Assembly (NCBI GenBank): GCA_902781515.1
Contig: CACZJU010000011.1
Span: forward strand, 1-64,000
Direction: 5' to 3'
DNA length: 64,000 nt
Origin: an uncultured Bacteroidales bacterium
GTDB taxonomy: Bacteria; Bacteroidota; Bacteroidia; Bacteroidales; Bacteroidaceae
The notes beneath the pieces were generated by a model. That model did no database searches, was not told the origin of the DNA, and saw only the letters and a list, made by a program, of their open reading frames with translations. The first letter of the stretch is position 1; each line of letters opens with the position of its first letter. Below are positions 23,121 to 32,624 of the stretch, one piece after another. The translations under genes and the position numbers were made by a program.

Positions 23121-24188
23121 TTACTTGCGAATCTTCACCTTTTTAATAGCAGGCACTCCCTCGTGTGTAGGCTGAACGCGACGAATAGTGCCATCGGAGT
23201 TGAATTCCATACGGTCGATGCAGACCTGACGATGGAAACCAGGCCCATTGGGCTTCGGCAACAAATAATTCTTGTTTATGCGGTGATAAACGATATACCA
23301 CTCATCACGACCGGGAACTTGCAGCACGCTATTGTGAGCAGGACCATAGATTTCCTTTGCCGGGTCTTGAATAAGGATTACAGGCTCCTTGGCAACTTCG
23401 ATAGGTCCGAGAGGCGACTTCGACGTTCCATAAGCAACATGATAGTTGGGAGAGCCGGTGTCGTCAACGCTCCACAAGAAGTAATAAAGACCATTACGAT
23501 AGAACACATAAGCTCCTTCGCGGAAAGCATAGTCGCGCAGAGAACCGCCCTGTGGAGTTAGGTGCGTCACAGTCTCCGGCTTTACCGAAGTCATATCGTC
23601 ATTAAGCTCTGCACCCGCCATAAAGCCATTGCCCCAATAGAGATAACTCTTGCCGCTTACAGGGTCGGTGAACACATCAACATCAATAGCCTGTCCGCCA
23701 CGAGCCTCGCTGGGACGGTCGGCATCAGTGATAATAGGAGAACCATGATCCACAAACGGACCGGTAGGACTACTGCTGACAGCAACACCTATCGACTTAC
23801 GGTTACGTTCACTATCGTGACCGCTGTAGTAGAAATAGTACTTATAAGTACCGTCGGCCTGTCGCTTTTCCTCGATGCACGGAGCCCAAGCATTTCCAGT
23901 AGCCCAAGAAACCTGACTGGTGCCAAGGTCGAGCATAATGCCTTCATGTTTCCAATCGGTAAGGTCTGCACTACTGAACACCGTGAAATAATAACCGCCC
24001 CAACCTGGAGCACCATCAGTGGTAGAATAGATATAGAAACGTCCCGTCTGGTTACTGAACATTACCTCGGGGTCAGCATGAAACTCTGGCAGAATGGGAT
24101 TTCCGCTCATCTGCTGTTTCTTGTTCCCTGCCTGTGCGCCTGCAATAATCAGAAGCATCGCAAAAAAGATGGTCTTTCTCATATTCAA
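23121..24188 (-). CDS. GH43-family glycoside hydrolase
   Basis: A 355-residue exported enzyme (signal peptide MNMRKTIFFAMLLIIAGAQA). It has the five-bladed propeller features of GH43: the general base Asp39 in FHADPEV, the pKa-modulating Asp in AIDVDVFTD, and the acid Glu in AFREGAYVF. An inverting glycosidase of this family would release arabinose, xylose or galactose side groups; the exact substrate cannot be predicted. It is sandwiched between aroB (17 bp upstream) and the lectin-fold gene (1 bp downstream), an odd placement for a polysaccharide enzyme, with no SusC/SusD pair in the window. Confidence 0.88.
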   Translation of the reverse strand: MNMRKTIFFAMLLIIAGAQAGNKKQQMSGNPILPEFHADPEVMFSNQTGRFYIYSTTDGAPGWGGYYFTVFSSADLTDWKHEGIMLDLGTSQVSWATGNAWAPCIEEKRQADGTYKYYFYYSGHDSERNRKSIGVAVSSSPTGPFVDHGSPIITDADRPSEARGGQAIDVDVFTDPVSGKSYLYWGNGFMAGAELNDDMTSVKPETVTHLTPQGGSLRDYAFREGAYVFYRNGLYYFLWSVDDTGSPNYHVAYGTSKSPLGPIEVAKEPVILIQDPAKEIYGPAHNSVLQVPGRDEWYIVYHRINKNYLLPKPNGPGFHRQVCIDRMEFNSDGTIRRVQPTHEGVPAIKKVKIRK

Positions 24189-24205
24189 TATTATATTTTC
24201 AATTA

Positions 24206-25258
24206 TTAATTCTCCCTGTAAAAGTCAAGCATATCCATGATTTCATCACGTGTGGCTGTCTGATTTATGCGTATATCGCCGACCTCGCCAAGCAACGTAA
24301 AGTTGACCTCTCCCGCTGTATTCTTCTTGTCGTGTGTCATCAGTTCATAAAGACGGTCATAGCGTTTACAATCAAAATCGAAATGACCGTAAGCGTCAGA
24401 TATAAAATGCATTGTCTGGCGCAAGCGGTCGGTGGGGAAGCCAACACGAAGAGCACTCAAATAGAGTTCGCAGACCAATCCCCAAGCTACGGCATAACCA
24501 TGTAGAACAGTACGCCCCTCTGCCATTGCCAAAGATTCGAAGGCATGCCCTACGGTATGTCCGAGATTCAGAGCCTTGCGCAGTCCATGTTCCAAGGGAT
24601 CTTCAGCAACAATATGTTCTTTTATTGCCACGCTCTTTGCCACCATCGGACCTAATGCAGCAAGATTGGCATCATGGAGGTCGAAACGCAACAACTCGGC
24701 CCAATTTTCAACGGAACTGATAAGTCCGTGTTTCAGCATCTCTGCATAACCGGAGGCTAAGTTGGAATAATCGAGGGTTTTCAAGAATGTGGTATCAAGA
24801 ATAACTGAACGCGAAGTATTGAATACCCCAACTTCGTTCTTAAGTCCGCCAAAGTTGATACCAGTCTTTCCGCCAACAGAGGCATCAACCATTGCCAAAA
24901 GGGTCGTGGGCACATTGATGTATGCTATGCCTCGCTTAAAAGTACTTGCAGCGAACCCACCGAGGTCTGTCACCATGCCGCCGCCCAAGCATACCATTAA
25001 CGAATGACGAGTAGCCCCGCCCTGTTGAAGTTGAGCCCATACGTATGCCAACGAATCCAATGTCTTATTTTCATCTGTAGCTCCGATGGTTATCTGCCTT
25101 GCATCCCGCATACAGGCCATATCAGCCACTACAGGCCAGCATTTGACCTTGGTGATTTCATCCGTCAACACAAAAAGTCTGTCGTATGCCACATTGGCAA
25201 TAGCAGCCGACAGGCTCTCCTCAAGATTATTGCTTAAAATAACGTCTTGCTTTTCCAT
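24206..25258 (-). CDS. aroB: 3-dehydroquinate synthase
   Basis: A 350-residue NAD+- and metal-dependent enzyme making 3-dehydroquinate, the second step of the shikimate pathway. Family motifs: GGGMVTDLGGFAASTFKRG, the VPTTLLAMVDASVGGKTGIN stretch, GYAEMLKHG, and the metal-binding NLGHTVGHAFE with a further His in VLHGYAVAWG. Length is usual. A promoter lies at 25277-25284, divergent from the FKBP cluster. The GH43 gene follows after 17 bp and may be read through from this promoter. Confidence 0.95.
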   Translation of the reverse strand: MEKQDVILSNNLEESLSAAIANVAYDRLFVLTDEITKVKCWPVVADMACMRDARQITIGATDENKTLDSLAYVWAQLQQGGATRHSLMVCLGGGMVTDLGGFAASTFKRGIAYINVPTTLLAMVDASVGGKTGINFGGLKNEVGVFNTSRSVILDTTFLKTLDYSNLASGYAEMLKHGLISSVENWAELLRFDLHDANLAALGPMVAKSVAIKEHIVAEDPLEHGLRKALNLGHTVGHAFESLAMAEGRTVLHGYAVAWGLVCELYLSALRVGFPTDRLRQTMHFISDAYGHFDFDCKRYDRLYELMTHDKKNTAGEVNFTLLGEVGDIRINQTATRDEIMDMLDFYREN

Positions 25259-25276
25259 GCAACTAGTTTATCTTCG

Positions 25277-25284
25277 CAAACTTA
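25277..25284 (-). promoter_or_regulatory. -7 box for aroB
   Basis: Minus-strand TAAGTTTG, about 19 bp upstream of the aroB start codon. Confidence 0.5.
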
Positions 25285-25370
25285 CTCTTTTTTTACGACA
25301 CAGCCAACCATTTTATGTTATTTTTCCCTAAAAAAAGGCTATAAGCCAATTGTGTTACATTCTTTTTATG

Positions 25371-25378
25371 TATCTTTG
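25371..25378 (+). promoter_or_regulatory. -7 box for the FKBP cluster
   Basis: TATCTTTG, with TTG about 20 bp upstream, giving a leader of about 33 nt before the ATG at 25419. It probably drives the first of the nine co-directional genes that follow. Confidence 0.65.
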
Positions 25379-25418
25379 CAGTCCGAAAATCAATATATAC
25401 ATATATTAAATAATAAAG

Positions 25419-26003
25419 ATGGACAAAATCAGTTACGCTCTGGGACTTGGCATTGGCCAACAGCTCAAGAGCATGAACATTGCGAATTTTAGCATCGAGG
25501 ACTTCACAAAGAGCATTGCAGACGTCATAAACGGCGAAGCAACACAGATGACTGCTCGAGAAGCACAGGAAATGCTGAACGAATATTTTGCCAACAAAGC
25601 GGCAGAGGACGCAAAGCAGGCAATTGCCGAAGGTAAGGTATTCCTGGAGAACAACGGAAAACGCGAGGGAGTAGTAACCACAAAGAGCGGCCTACAGTAT
25701 GAGGTTCTCACCGAGGGTACAGGTCGCAACCCCAAGGCTACAGACAAGGTACGTTGCCATTATGAGGGCCGACTCATCAACGGTGATGTATTCGACAGTT
25801 CTTATAAGCGCAACCAGCCTGCCGACTTCGGACTGAATCAGGTGATTGCCGGATGGACCGAGGGCGTGCAGCTCATGAAGGAAGGTGCTAAGTTCCGCTT
25901 CTACATTCCTTATCTGCTGGGCTATGGAGAACAGGGTGCTGGCAGCAGCATTCCTCCCTACTCTACCCTCATCTTTGATGTGGAATTAATCAAAGTACTC
26001 TAA
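25419..26003 (+). CDS. FKBP-type peptidyl-prolyl isomerase, cytosolic form
   Basis: A 194-residue protein without a signal peptide. Residues 1-80 are the helical dimerisation region of the Mip/FkpA group (MDKISYALGLGIGQQLKSMN). Residues 85-194 are the FKBP domain with DKVRCHYEGRLINGDVFDSS, the NQVIAGWTEGVQLM loop and FDVELI. It accelerates folding at proline bonds. It is the first of three tandem FKBP genes, and the only one predicted to stay in the cytosol. Confidence 0.93.
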   Translation: MDKISYALGLGIGQQLKSMNIANFSIEDFTKSIADVINGEATQMTAREAQEMLNEYFANKAAEDAKQAIAEGKVFLENNGKREGVVTTKSGLQYEVLTEGTGRNPKATDKVRCHYEGRLINGDVFDSSYKRNQPADFGLNQVIAGWTEGVQLMKEGAKFRFYIPYLLGYGEQGAGSSIPPYSTLIFDVELIKVL

Positions 26004-26031
26004 AAACATAAACCTAAACAAATAAACAATT

Positions 26032-26901
26032 ATGAAAAAGTTAAGTTTTGTATTCGCAGCTGTAATTGCTGCAGTCATTGCTTCTTGTGGCAATGGCACA
26101 CCCAAGGCTAACATGAAGGATGACGTAGACACTCTGAGCTACGCCATCGGTATGTCACAGACTCAGGGTCTGCGCGACTATCTGACTCGTATCGGTGTTG
26201 ACAGCGCCTATATGGACGAGTTCATCAAGGGTCTGAACGCTGGTGCAAATGCCGGTGACGACAAGAAAAAGACTGCCTACTATGCCGGTATCCAAATCGG
26301 TCAGCAAATCAGTCAGCAGATGATGAAGGGTATCAACTACGAACTCTTCGGTGAGGACAGCACACAGACTATCAGCCTGAAGAACTTTATGGCTGGTTTC
26401 GTTGCCGGTACTCTTGAAGAAGGCGGTCTGATGACTATGGAAGAGGCTCAGGTAACAGCTCGCAACAAGCAGGCTGCCATCAAGAAGGCTCAGATGGAAA
26501 AGGTTTACGGTCCTTGGAAGAAGGAGAACGAAGATTTCATGGCCAAGATTGCCAAGCAGGAAGGTCTGAACAAGTTGGAGAACGGCGTTTACTACAAGGT
26601 TATTGAAGAAGGAAAGGGTGAGATTCCTGCCGACACAAGCCGTGTAAAGGTGCACTATGAAGGTAAGCTCATCAACGACACCATATTCGACAGCTCTTAC
26701 AAGCGCAATGAGCCCACAACATTCCGTTGCAACCAGGTTATTCCCGGATGGACGAACGCTCTGACTCACATGCCTGTTGGTTCTAAGTGGGAGGTTTACA
26801 TTCCTCAGGAGCAGGCTTACGGAGAGCGCGAGGCTGGTGCTGTCATCAAGCCTTTCTCTACATTGGTATTCACCATCGAACTCCTTAGCATCGAGAAGTA
26901 A
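26032..26901 (+). CDS. FKBP-type peptidyl-prolyl isomerase, lipoprotein
   Basis: A 289-residue protein with a lipoprotein signal (AAVIASC, Cys19) and hence membrane-anchored in the periplasm or outer membrane. The N-terminal helical part is longer than in the first paralogue (residues 30-165, including DVDTLSYAIGMSQTQG) and the FKBP domain is at about 180-289 (VKVHYEGKLINDTIFDSSYK, GWTNALTHMPVGSKWEVYIP). It lies 28 bp after the cytosolic copy and 1 bp before the third copy. Confidence 0.93.
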   Translation: MKKLSFVFAAVIAAVIASCGNGTPKANMKDDVDTLSYAIGMSQTQGLRDYLTRIGVDSAYMDEFIKGLNAGANAGDDKKKTAYYAGIQIGQQISQQMMKGINYELFGEDSTQTISLKNFMAGFVAGTLEEGGLMTMEEAQVTARNKQAAIKKAQMEKVYGPWKKENEDFMAKIAKQEGLNKLENGVYYKVIEEGKGEIPADTSRVKVHYEGKLINDTIFDSSYKRNEPTTFRCNQVIPGWTNALTHMPVGSKWEVYIPQEQAYGEREAGAVIKPFSTLVFTIELLSIEK

Positions 26902-26902
26902 A

Positions 26903-27796
26903 ATGAGGAAATTACTCATCATATGTGCTGCGCTGTGCTGCTTGTCAGTCAGCGCAGCATCTAACAAGAAAAAGGCTAAGAAGGAAGTCGCTCCCGTTGT
27001 GAAGGTTGACACCATCTCTGCACGCGATTTCAGTTATCTGTTCGGCAAAGCCTATACAACAGGCTTGAAGATGATGCTGGTTCAGCGCATGGGCGTGGAC
27101 ACCACTTATATGGCTGATTTCGTGCAGGGATTCGATGCTGCTCAGCTCACCGAGGCCGACAAGCGCATGAAAGCTCGTTTGGCTGGTATGGAAATCCGCG
27201 AGCAAGTGGATAAACAAATATTGCCACAGGTTTCGAAGCAACTCAACGACTCCGTCACGATTCTCACTCCGGAGCTGTTTGTTGCTGGTTTCCGTGCTGC
27301 AGTATCTGGCGAGAACGATATTCTGCCAATAAGCATGGATAGCACTCAGGCTGTTGTGAACAAACAGATGAAGTACTACCAAACGGAGCGAATGGAACGC
27401 CAATATGGTGCCAATCGTCGTGCTGGAGAGGATTTCCTGAAGGAAAATGCTAAGAAAAAGGATGTGGTAACCACAGCCAGCGGTCTGCAATACAAAGTAT
27501 TGGTTAAGGGCGAGGGCGAAGTTCCCACTGCCACACAGCGCGTGAAAGTTAATTACGAAGGACATCTCGTTGACGGTACAGAATTCGATAGTTCCTACAA
27601 GCGTGGTGAACCCACCACATTTGCTTGCAATCAGGTAATTAAGGGATGGACTGAGGCTTTGACTATGATGCCCGTGGGTTCTAAGTGGGAGGTTTATATT
27701 CCACAAGAACTGGCTTATGGCGAACAGGACCGCGGTACCATCAAACCATTCTCAGCACTTATCTTTACAGTAGAATTGCTCGGAATTGAAAAGTAA
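26903..27796 (+). CDS. FKBP-type peptidyl-prolyl isomerase, exported
   Basis: A 297-residue protein starting at the ATG 26903, 1 bp after the previous stop; the frame is open further upstream inside the preceding gene but that part is a shadow. The signal peptide is MRKLLIICAALCCLSVSAAS. A basic Lys-rich segment (NKKKAKKE) follows, then the helical dimerisation part and an FKBP domain at about 190-297 (VKVNYEGHLVDGTEFDSSYK). Tandem location and the near-identical C-terminal domain show duplication from its neighbour. It overlaps the CotH-like gene by 11 bp. Confidence 0.92.
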   Translation: MRKLLIICAALCCLSVSAASNKKKAKKEVAPVVKVDTISARDFSYLFGKAYTTGLKMMLVQRMGVDTTYMADFVQGFDAAQLTEADKRMKARLAGMEIREQVDKQILPQVSKQLNDSVTILTPELFVAGFRAAVSGENDILPISMDSTQAVVNKQMKYYQTERMERQYGANRRAGEDFLKENAKKKDVVTTASGLQYKVLVKGEGEVPTATQRVKVNYEGHLVDGTEFDSSYKRGEPTTFACNQVIKGWTEALTMMPVGSKWEVYIPQELAYGEQDRGTIKPFSALIFTVELLGIEK

Positions 27797-29810
27797 AAGA
27801 CTAATATCAGCTTTCCTGAGCTGTTTGTTAGCCATAACATCTATTGCGCAGGCTAGTGAGACACATAAACGTCTCACTAACCTGCCTCACATTTACATAA
27901 ACACATTCTCCGGCAACTCCATTACAAGTAAGACCACGTATGTATTGGCAAAAATGTGGTATGTCGATGAGAATGACAGCGTAGCAGTATTCGACTCACT
28001 CCAGATTCGCGGACGCGGCAACTCCACTTGGGGAATGGCTAAAAAGCCCTACCGATTGAAGTTCAATCAGAAAGAAAAACTGTTGGGTAAAGGCTATGCT
28101 AAAACAAAGAATTGGACTCTTCTTGCCAATCACGGAGACAAATCTCTGATTCGTAATGCTCTGACACGTCAACTTGGAGAGCGGCTTGGACTAAAGTTCA
28201 ATCCCGCAGCAAAGTTTGTTGACTTGACATTAAACGACGAATACGTAGGCAATTACCAATTGTCGGACCATATTGACGTGCGCCCACATCGTGTTAACAT
28301 TACAGAACAAGATTTACCCCTGACCAATGAAAGCAACATCACAGGAGGCTACCTGCTGGAAGTTGACGGATTCAAAGACTTCGAAAACGGACGCACAGGC
28401 TTTTATTCGCCCCAATATAATGTCCCCATCCGCATACACTACCCAGATAACGATGACATTGTTACGGCACAATACATATACATTCGCGACTTCATTACAA
28501 ACTTTGAGAATCAACTATTCTCCAACAACTTCAAAGAGGAACTATCATATCGTTCCAACATTGACAGTACATCACTGGCAAACTGGTATCTGGCAACAGA
28601 AATAAGCGGAAACATCGACGGATTCTTTTCAACATATTTCTACAAGGAACAGGACGATGACCATCTTTACTGGGGACCACTCTGGGACTATGACATAGCC
28701 TATGCCAACGACAACCGCAAGGGTGACACTTCACGCCAGCTTATGCGTGATGTTGCCTTTGGCAGCGACAACTTACGCACATGGATTATTCGTTTATGGC
28801 AAGATCCTTGGTTTACGAGTCTTATTGCCAGAAGATACAGCAAAGCTGTGAATGAAGGATTGGAAGACTATATGTTACAGCAAATCGACAGTCTCGCAAC
28901 ACTGCTCGACAGCTCACAACAACTCAACTACCAACGTTGGGGTATAAGCCAACGTACACTGCGTGAGTGTGTACTCTACTCAACCTATAGCCAATACATT
29001 AGCGATCTTAAGAAATACGTAAAAAACCATATCGCATACTTATCGGAAGTTCTGAACGTCTATGTTCCTGACGAGCCAACACCCATCGTGCCTGACTTCG
29101 AAAGCGACACGCTTGTGTACTATGCCATAAGCAATTCCGGAACAGGTACATGCATTGACGTCAATACAAACAATAAGGCTTGCGCCAACCAACGTGACGA
29201 GGATAGCGAGAGCCAACAATGGCGTATTATACCTTTAAGTAACGGATACTTCCACATCCTTAATCACATGACCGGAATGGCACTTAACGATCCTACCGAA
29301 GGAGAGCCCACTGCGACCACGCTTACCGGCACACAACTGGACATTGCAGAAGCAGACAGTACTGACATCCGCCAACAATGGGATATAGTCAAGCAAGACG
29401 GTAACCGGTTCAATCTAATAAATGCCTTCAGCCATCACGGGGCGAACCTAAGCGGCGGAAACAGTGCCAATGGCACTTCGATACTGAGCTACACCAGCGA
29501 CAGCCGTGACGCAACATCGAACAACCGTATGTGGTACATCGAACCCGTGGCAGACTATACAGACGCTATTGAAACTATCGGCGACATAGATTATGCATTA
29601 GCGTATAACCCTGTAGCCGACCGACTGCACTTCGGTAGCGACAATATATCTGCACTTAGCTTTGCAGTTCGTCTCTACGACCAGTCGGGTCGTCTGCTCC
29701 GAACATTTAGAGCCTCCGACGGTTGCTCAATGACCTCACTGCCCCACGGACTTTACATCGTAACATGGAAGTTCGAAGGCCGCACACACAGCATAAAATT
29801 CACGAAATAA
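27786..29810 (+). CDS. Secreted CotH-like kinase-fold protein with ricin-type and T9SS sorting domains
   Basis: A 674-residue exported protein. The start is a TTG at 27786 inside the preceding gene; it gives a normal signal peptide (SAFLSCLLAITSIAQA) and no ATG is available nearby. Residues 45-400 match the CotH family (LQIRGRGNSTWGMAKKPYRL, the NWTLLANHGDKSLIRN stretch, and LYWGPLWDYDIAYAND). Characterised CotH proteins phosphorylate serine on secreted proteins. Residues about 440-590 form a ricin-B-like lectin repeat (QQWRIIPLSNGYFHILN, QQWDIVKQDGNRFNLIN), and the C-terminus VRLYDQSGRLLRTF to HSIKFTK is a type A T9SS sorting domain. Confidence 0.82.
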   Translation: MKSKRLISAFLSCLLAITSIAQASETHKRLTNLPHIYINTFSGNSITSKTTYVLAKMWYVDENDSVAVFDSLQIRGRGNSTWGMAKKPYRLKFNQKEKLLGKGYAKTKNWTLLANHGDKSLIRNALTRQLGERLGLKFNPAAKFVDLTLNDEYVGNYQLSDHIDVRPHRVNITEQDLPLTNESNITGGYLLEVDGFKDFENGRTGFYSPQYNVPIRIHYPDNDDIVTAQYIYIRDFITNFENQLFSNNFKEELSYRSNIDSTSLANWYLATEISGNIDGFFSTYFYKEQDDDHLYWGPLWDYDIAYANDNRKGDTSRQLMRDVAFGSDNLRTWIIRLWQDPWFTSLIARRYSKAVNEGLEDYMLQQIDSLATLLDSSQQLNYQRWGISQRTLRECVLYSTYSQYISDLKKYVKNHIAYLSEVLNVYVPDEPTPIVPDFESDTLVYYAISNSGTGTCIDVNTNNKACANQRDEDSESQQWRIIPLSNGYFHILNHMTGMALNDPTEGEPTATTLTGTQLDIAEADSTDIRQQWDIVKQDGNRFNLINAFSHHGANLSGGNSANGTSILSYTSDSRDATSNNRMWYIEPVADYTDAIETIGDIDYALAYNPVADRLHFGSDNISALSFAVRLYDQSGRLLRTFRASDGCSMTSLPHGLYIVTWKFEGRTHSIKFTK

Positions 29811-29827
29811 TTTAAAACATACTTAGT

Positions 29828-31600
29828 ATGACGCAATTCGATTGGAAAGGGACATTCGAAGAATGGCACACCAAGTTCCCTACACATACGAGCCATCCTG
29901 TGATTGGAATCACGGGAAACTTTGGTGAGCGCGGATGTGAATTAGCTGAAGGTTACTATCGTAGTATATTGGAAGCAGGTGGAGTACCGATGGTTATTCC
30001 GGCATATGATGACAAAGAAGCATTGATATGTGCACTCGACCACATTGATGCCTTACTGCTTTCTGGAGGCGGCGACATTAATCCGCTATATCTTGGTGAA
30101 GAGCCATCCCCTGCCCTGCATAGCATAAATCCGCGTCGAGACTTTCCAGAACTTATGTTAACCAGATTGGCGTATAATCGTCAAATACCCATTCTTGGAA
30201 TATGTCGAGGCTGTCAGGTATTAGCTGTAGCCCTTGACGGCAGCGTTCATCAGGATATTCACGAGGCTATGCCTAATGCTCCTTTGTTGAAACATAGTCA
30301 AGATCTTCCACGGGAATATGCCTCCCACAATGTAACCCTGAATGGAGACAGTCTCATCAACCACATTTTCGGGGATGAAGGTAATCTGCAAGTGAATAGT
30401 TTTCATCATCAGGCCGTAGATGAAGCAGGGCCTCATCTTTGTGTATCCGCGACCTCTAAAGATGGAGTAATCGAAGCTATAGAGAGTACAGAGAACAAGA
30501 GTATCATTGGCGTGCAATGGCATCCCGAATGCTTTATTCTTCGTGGGGACACGTCAATGATGCCACTCTTCCAATGGTTGGTAAACGAAGCCAGTTCATA
30601 TCGTGAAACAGTTCGTTTACATGATCGAATACTAACCCTCGACAGTCATTGCGATACACCTATGTTTGCCGACGAAGGCACAAATTTCCGCCATCGCGAC
30701 AAGCAATTGTTAGTTGATCTACATAAGATGAATGAGGGACATCTCGATGCCAGCATTATGGTAGCATATATACCACAAGGTGAACGTAACGAGCAGGCAT
30801 ACCAAGAGGTAAAAGAAATGACTGAAAAGCGTCTCGATTACATTGCATGGCTAACAGAAACAAACCATAAATACATAGGACTTGCGAAAGCGCCTGAAGA
30901 GCTTTACAAGAATAAACGTCGCGGTCAAAAATCACTGATGATGGGCATAGAGAACGGTTATGCCATTGGGCGCGACCTGTCGCTTATTGAATACTTCCGT
31001 AAGCGTGGCGTAGTATATATGACATTGTGCCACAACGGAGATAATGATATATGTGATTCCGCCCGTGGAAAAGGCGAGCACGGGGGGCTAAGTGACTTTG
31101 GTCGTAAGGTCGTAGCTGAGATGAATCGCGTGGGTATGATGGTTGACCTAAGTCATGCAGCCGAAAGCAGCTTTTGGGACGCACTTAAGACAAGTAGAAC
31201 GCCTATAATATGCAGTCACAGTAGTTGTCGGGCATTATGCGACCATCCGAGAAATCTTACCGACGAACAGATGCATGCACTCTCCGAAGCTGGTGGCGTA
31301 ATGCAAGTGACACTATATAACGGATTTCTGCGTACCGACGGAAAAGCTACAATAGAGGATGCCATTGAACACATACAACATGCTGTGAAAATAATGGGCA
31401 TCGAACATGTAGGCATCGGTACGGACTTCGACGGAGATGGCGGTGTTCCTGGAGTAGCAAATGCCAGCGAATTGCTCAATATCACTCGTATGCTACGAAA
31501 CATTGGATATACAGACCGACAATTGCGGCTACTTTGGGGCGAGAACTTCCTACGCGTAATGCGTCAGGTACAAAGCGAAGGTCTTAAAGTTTTTCAATAA
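29828..31600 (+). CDS. Fused C26 gamma-glutamyl hydrolase and M19 membrane-dipeptidase protein
   Basis: A 590-residue two-domain enzyme. Residues 22-255 are a class I glutamine-amidotransferase-like peptidase C26 domain: GGGDINPLYLG, nucleophile Cys126 in GICRGCQ, and the His-Glu pair in QWHPECF. Residues about 265-590 are a zinc-dependent M19 dipeptidase: the metal ligands in DSHCDTP, the Glu in MGIENG, SHSSCRALCDHPRN and the GIGTDFDGDGG loop. No signal peptide is present, so the protein is cytosolic. The likely role is hydrolysis of gamma-glutamyl compounds followed by the released dipeptide. It lies 17 bp after the CotH gene and 12 bp before the cyclase. Confidence 0.88.
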   Translation: MTQFDWKGTFEEWHTKFPTHTSHPVIGITGNFGERGCELAEGYYRSILEAGGVPMVIPAYDDKEALICALDHIDALLLSGGGDINPLYLGEEPSPALHSINPRRDFPELMLTRLAYNRQIPILGICRGCQVLAVALDGSVHQDIHEAMPNAPLLKHSQDLPREYASHNVTLNGDSLINHIFGDEGNLQVNSFHHQAVDEAGPHLCVSATSKDGVIEAIESTENKSIIGVQWHPECFILRGDTSMMPLFQWLVNEASSYRETVRLHDRILTLDSHCDTPMFADEGTNFRHRDKQLLVDLHKMNEGHLDASIMVAYIPQGERNEQAYQEVKEMTEKRLDYIAWLTETNHKYIGLAKAPEELYKNKRRGQKSLMMGIENGYAIGRDLSLIEYFRKRGVVYMTLCHNGDNDICDSARGKGEHGGLSDFGRKVVAEMNRVGMMVDLSHAAESSFWDALKTSRTPIICSHSSCRALCDHPRNLTDEQMHALSEAGGVMQVTLYNGFLRTDGKATIEDAIEHIQHAVKIMGIEHVGIGTDFDGDGGVPGVANASELLNITRMLRNIGYTDRQLRLLWGENFLRVMRQVQSEGLKVFQ

Positions 31601-31612
31601 AGGTAGAAGAAT

Positions 31613-32611
31613 ATGAAACACATATCAACCATATTTATTACCACTTTCTTATTATTTATCTTTACGGCCTGTAACAATAAAACACGAAAGGCTGATGGAG
31701 CTGATACTATTGCAATGGTGCCATGTCCTCAATTTATAGCTGATAATGCCTTGCATAACATTCGGCAGCAATGCGAAATCGGTCCTCGTGTTCCAGGAAC
31801 AGAGGAGTGGCGCAAGTGTGGAGACAGCATTGTCACGTGGTTCTCATCACTTGGACTTAACGTGGAAGAACAGCAAACCACAGTACAATTATATGACGGT
31901 TCCAGTATTCCCTGTAGAAATATTATTGCACATCTTAATCCCGACAATAACGACCGAATTTTGTTGTGTGCACATTGGGACAGTCGTCCTTGGGCTGACA
32001 ATGACCCAGATGAGAATAATCACCACACACCAGTACCTGCTGCAAACGACGGAGCCAGCGGTGTAGCCATGATGCTGGAGCTCGCACGTATTCTGTCTTC
32101 TGCTGACTCCATTCGCACCGGTATCGATTTCGTTTGCTTCGATGCTGAAGATTGCGGTTCCCCTCAATGGTACGATGGTCCCCATAAAGCCGACAGTTGG
32201 TGTCTGGGCTCACAATACTGGTCCCGCCAAGCTGCAGAAAATCGCTATCAAGCTCGCTTCGGCATACTCTTCGATATGGTGGGCGGTCGCGGCAGCACAT
32301 TCTCACGCGAAGGCTATTCTATGCAATACGCAATGCCCGTAGTAGAGTTGTTGTGGCACATTGCACAACAATTGGGCTATGGTCACTACTTTCCTATACG
32401 CGACGGAGGATATATCACCGATGATCATGTATCTGTCAACCAGATAGCACAGGTACCATGCATTGATATCGTACCATACTACACTGATGGTCCTAGCTCG
32501 TTCGGTCCCACTTGGCATACCCTCGCCGATACGCCCGACAATATAGACCCCAATGTACTCAAAGCTGTCGGTCAAAGTGTTCTTCAACTCATATACAACG
32601 ATGCCTTTTAA
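31613..32611 (+). CDS. M28-family glutaminyl cyclase-like lipoprotein
   Basis: A 332-residue lipoprotein (lipobox FIFTAC, Cys20). The zinc-binding elements of M28/bacterial type II glutaminyl cyclase are visible: CAHWDSRPWADNDPD, PAANDGASGVA, CFDAEDCG and YITDDHVS. The HWDSRPWADND pattern is closest to the glutaminyl-peptide cyclotransferases of Bacteroidetes, which convert N-terminal Gln of exported proteins to pyroglutamate. An aminopeptidase role is the alternative. Several exported proteins in this window have Gln as predicted first mature residue, which fits a cyclase. Confidence 0.85.
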   Translation: MKHISTIFITTFLLFIFTACNNKTRKADGADTIAMVPCPQFIADNALHNIRQQCEIGPRVPGTEEWRKCGDSIVTWFSSLGLNVEEQQTTVQLYDGSSIPCRNIIAHLNPDNNDRILLCAHWDSRPWADNDPDENNHHTPVPAANDGASGVAMMLELARILSSADSIRTGIDFVCFDAEDCGSPQWYDGPHKADSWCLGSQYWSRQAAENRYQARFGILFDMVGGRGSTFSREGYSMQYAMPVVELLWHIAQQLGYGHYFPIRDGGYITDDHVSVNQIAQVPCIDIVPYYTDGPSSFGPTWHTLADTPDNIDPNVLKAVGQSVLQLIYNDAF

Positions 32612-32624
32612 ACGAATAAAATTT

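Noticed and set aside
23121..25258. A polysaccharide utilisation locus around GH43
   Set aside because: Only one GH43 and one lectin-fold gene are present, with aroB on one side and a pyrophosphatase on the other and no SusC/SusD pair.
26777..26902. Longer start of the third FKBP gene
   Set aside because: The extension lies wholly within the preceding FKBP gene and encodes no signal peptide, while the ATG at 26903 gives a normal one.
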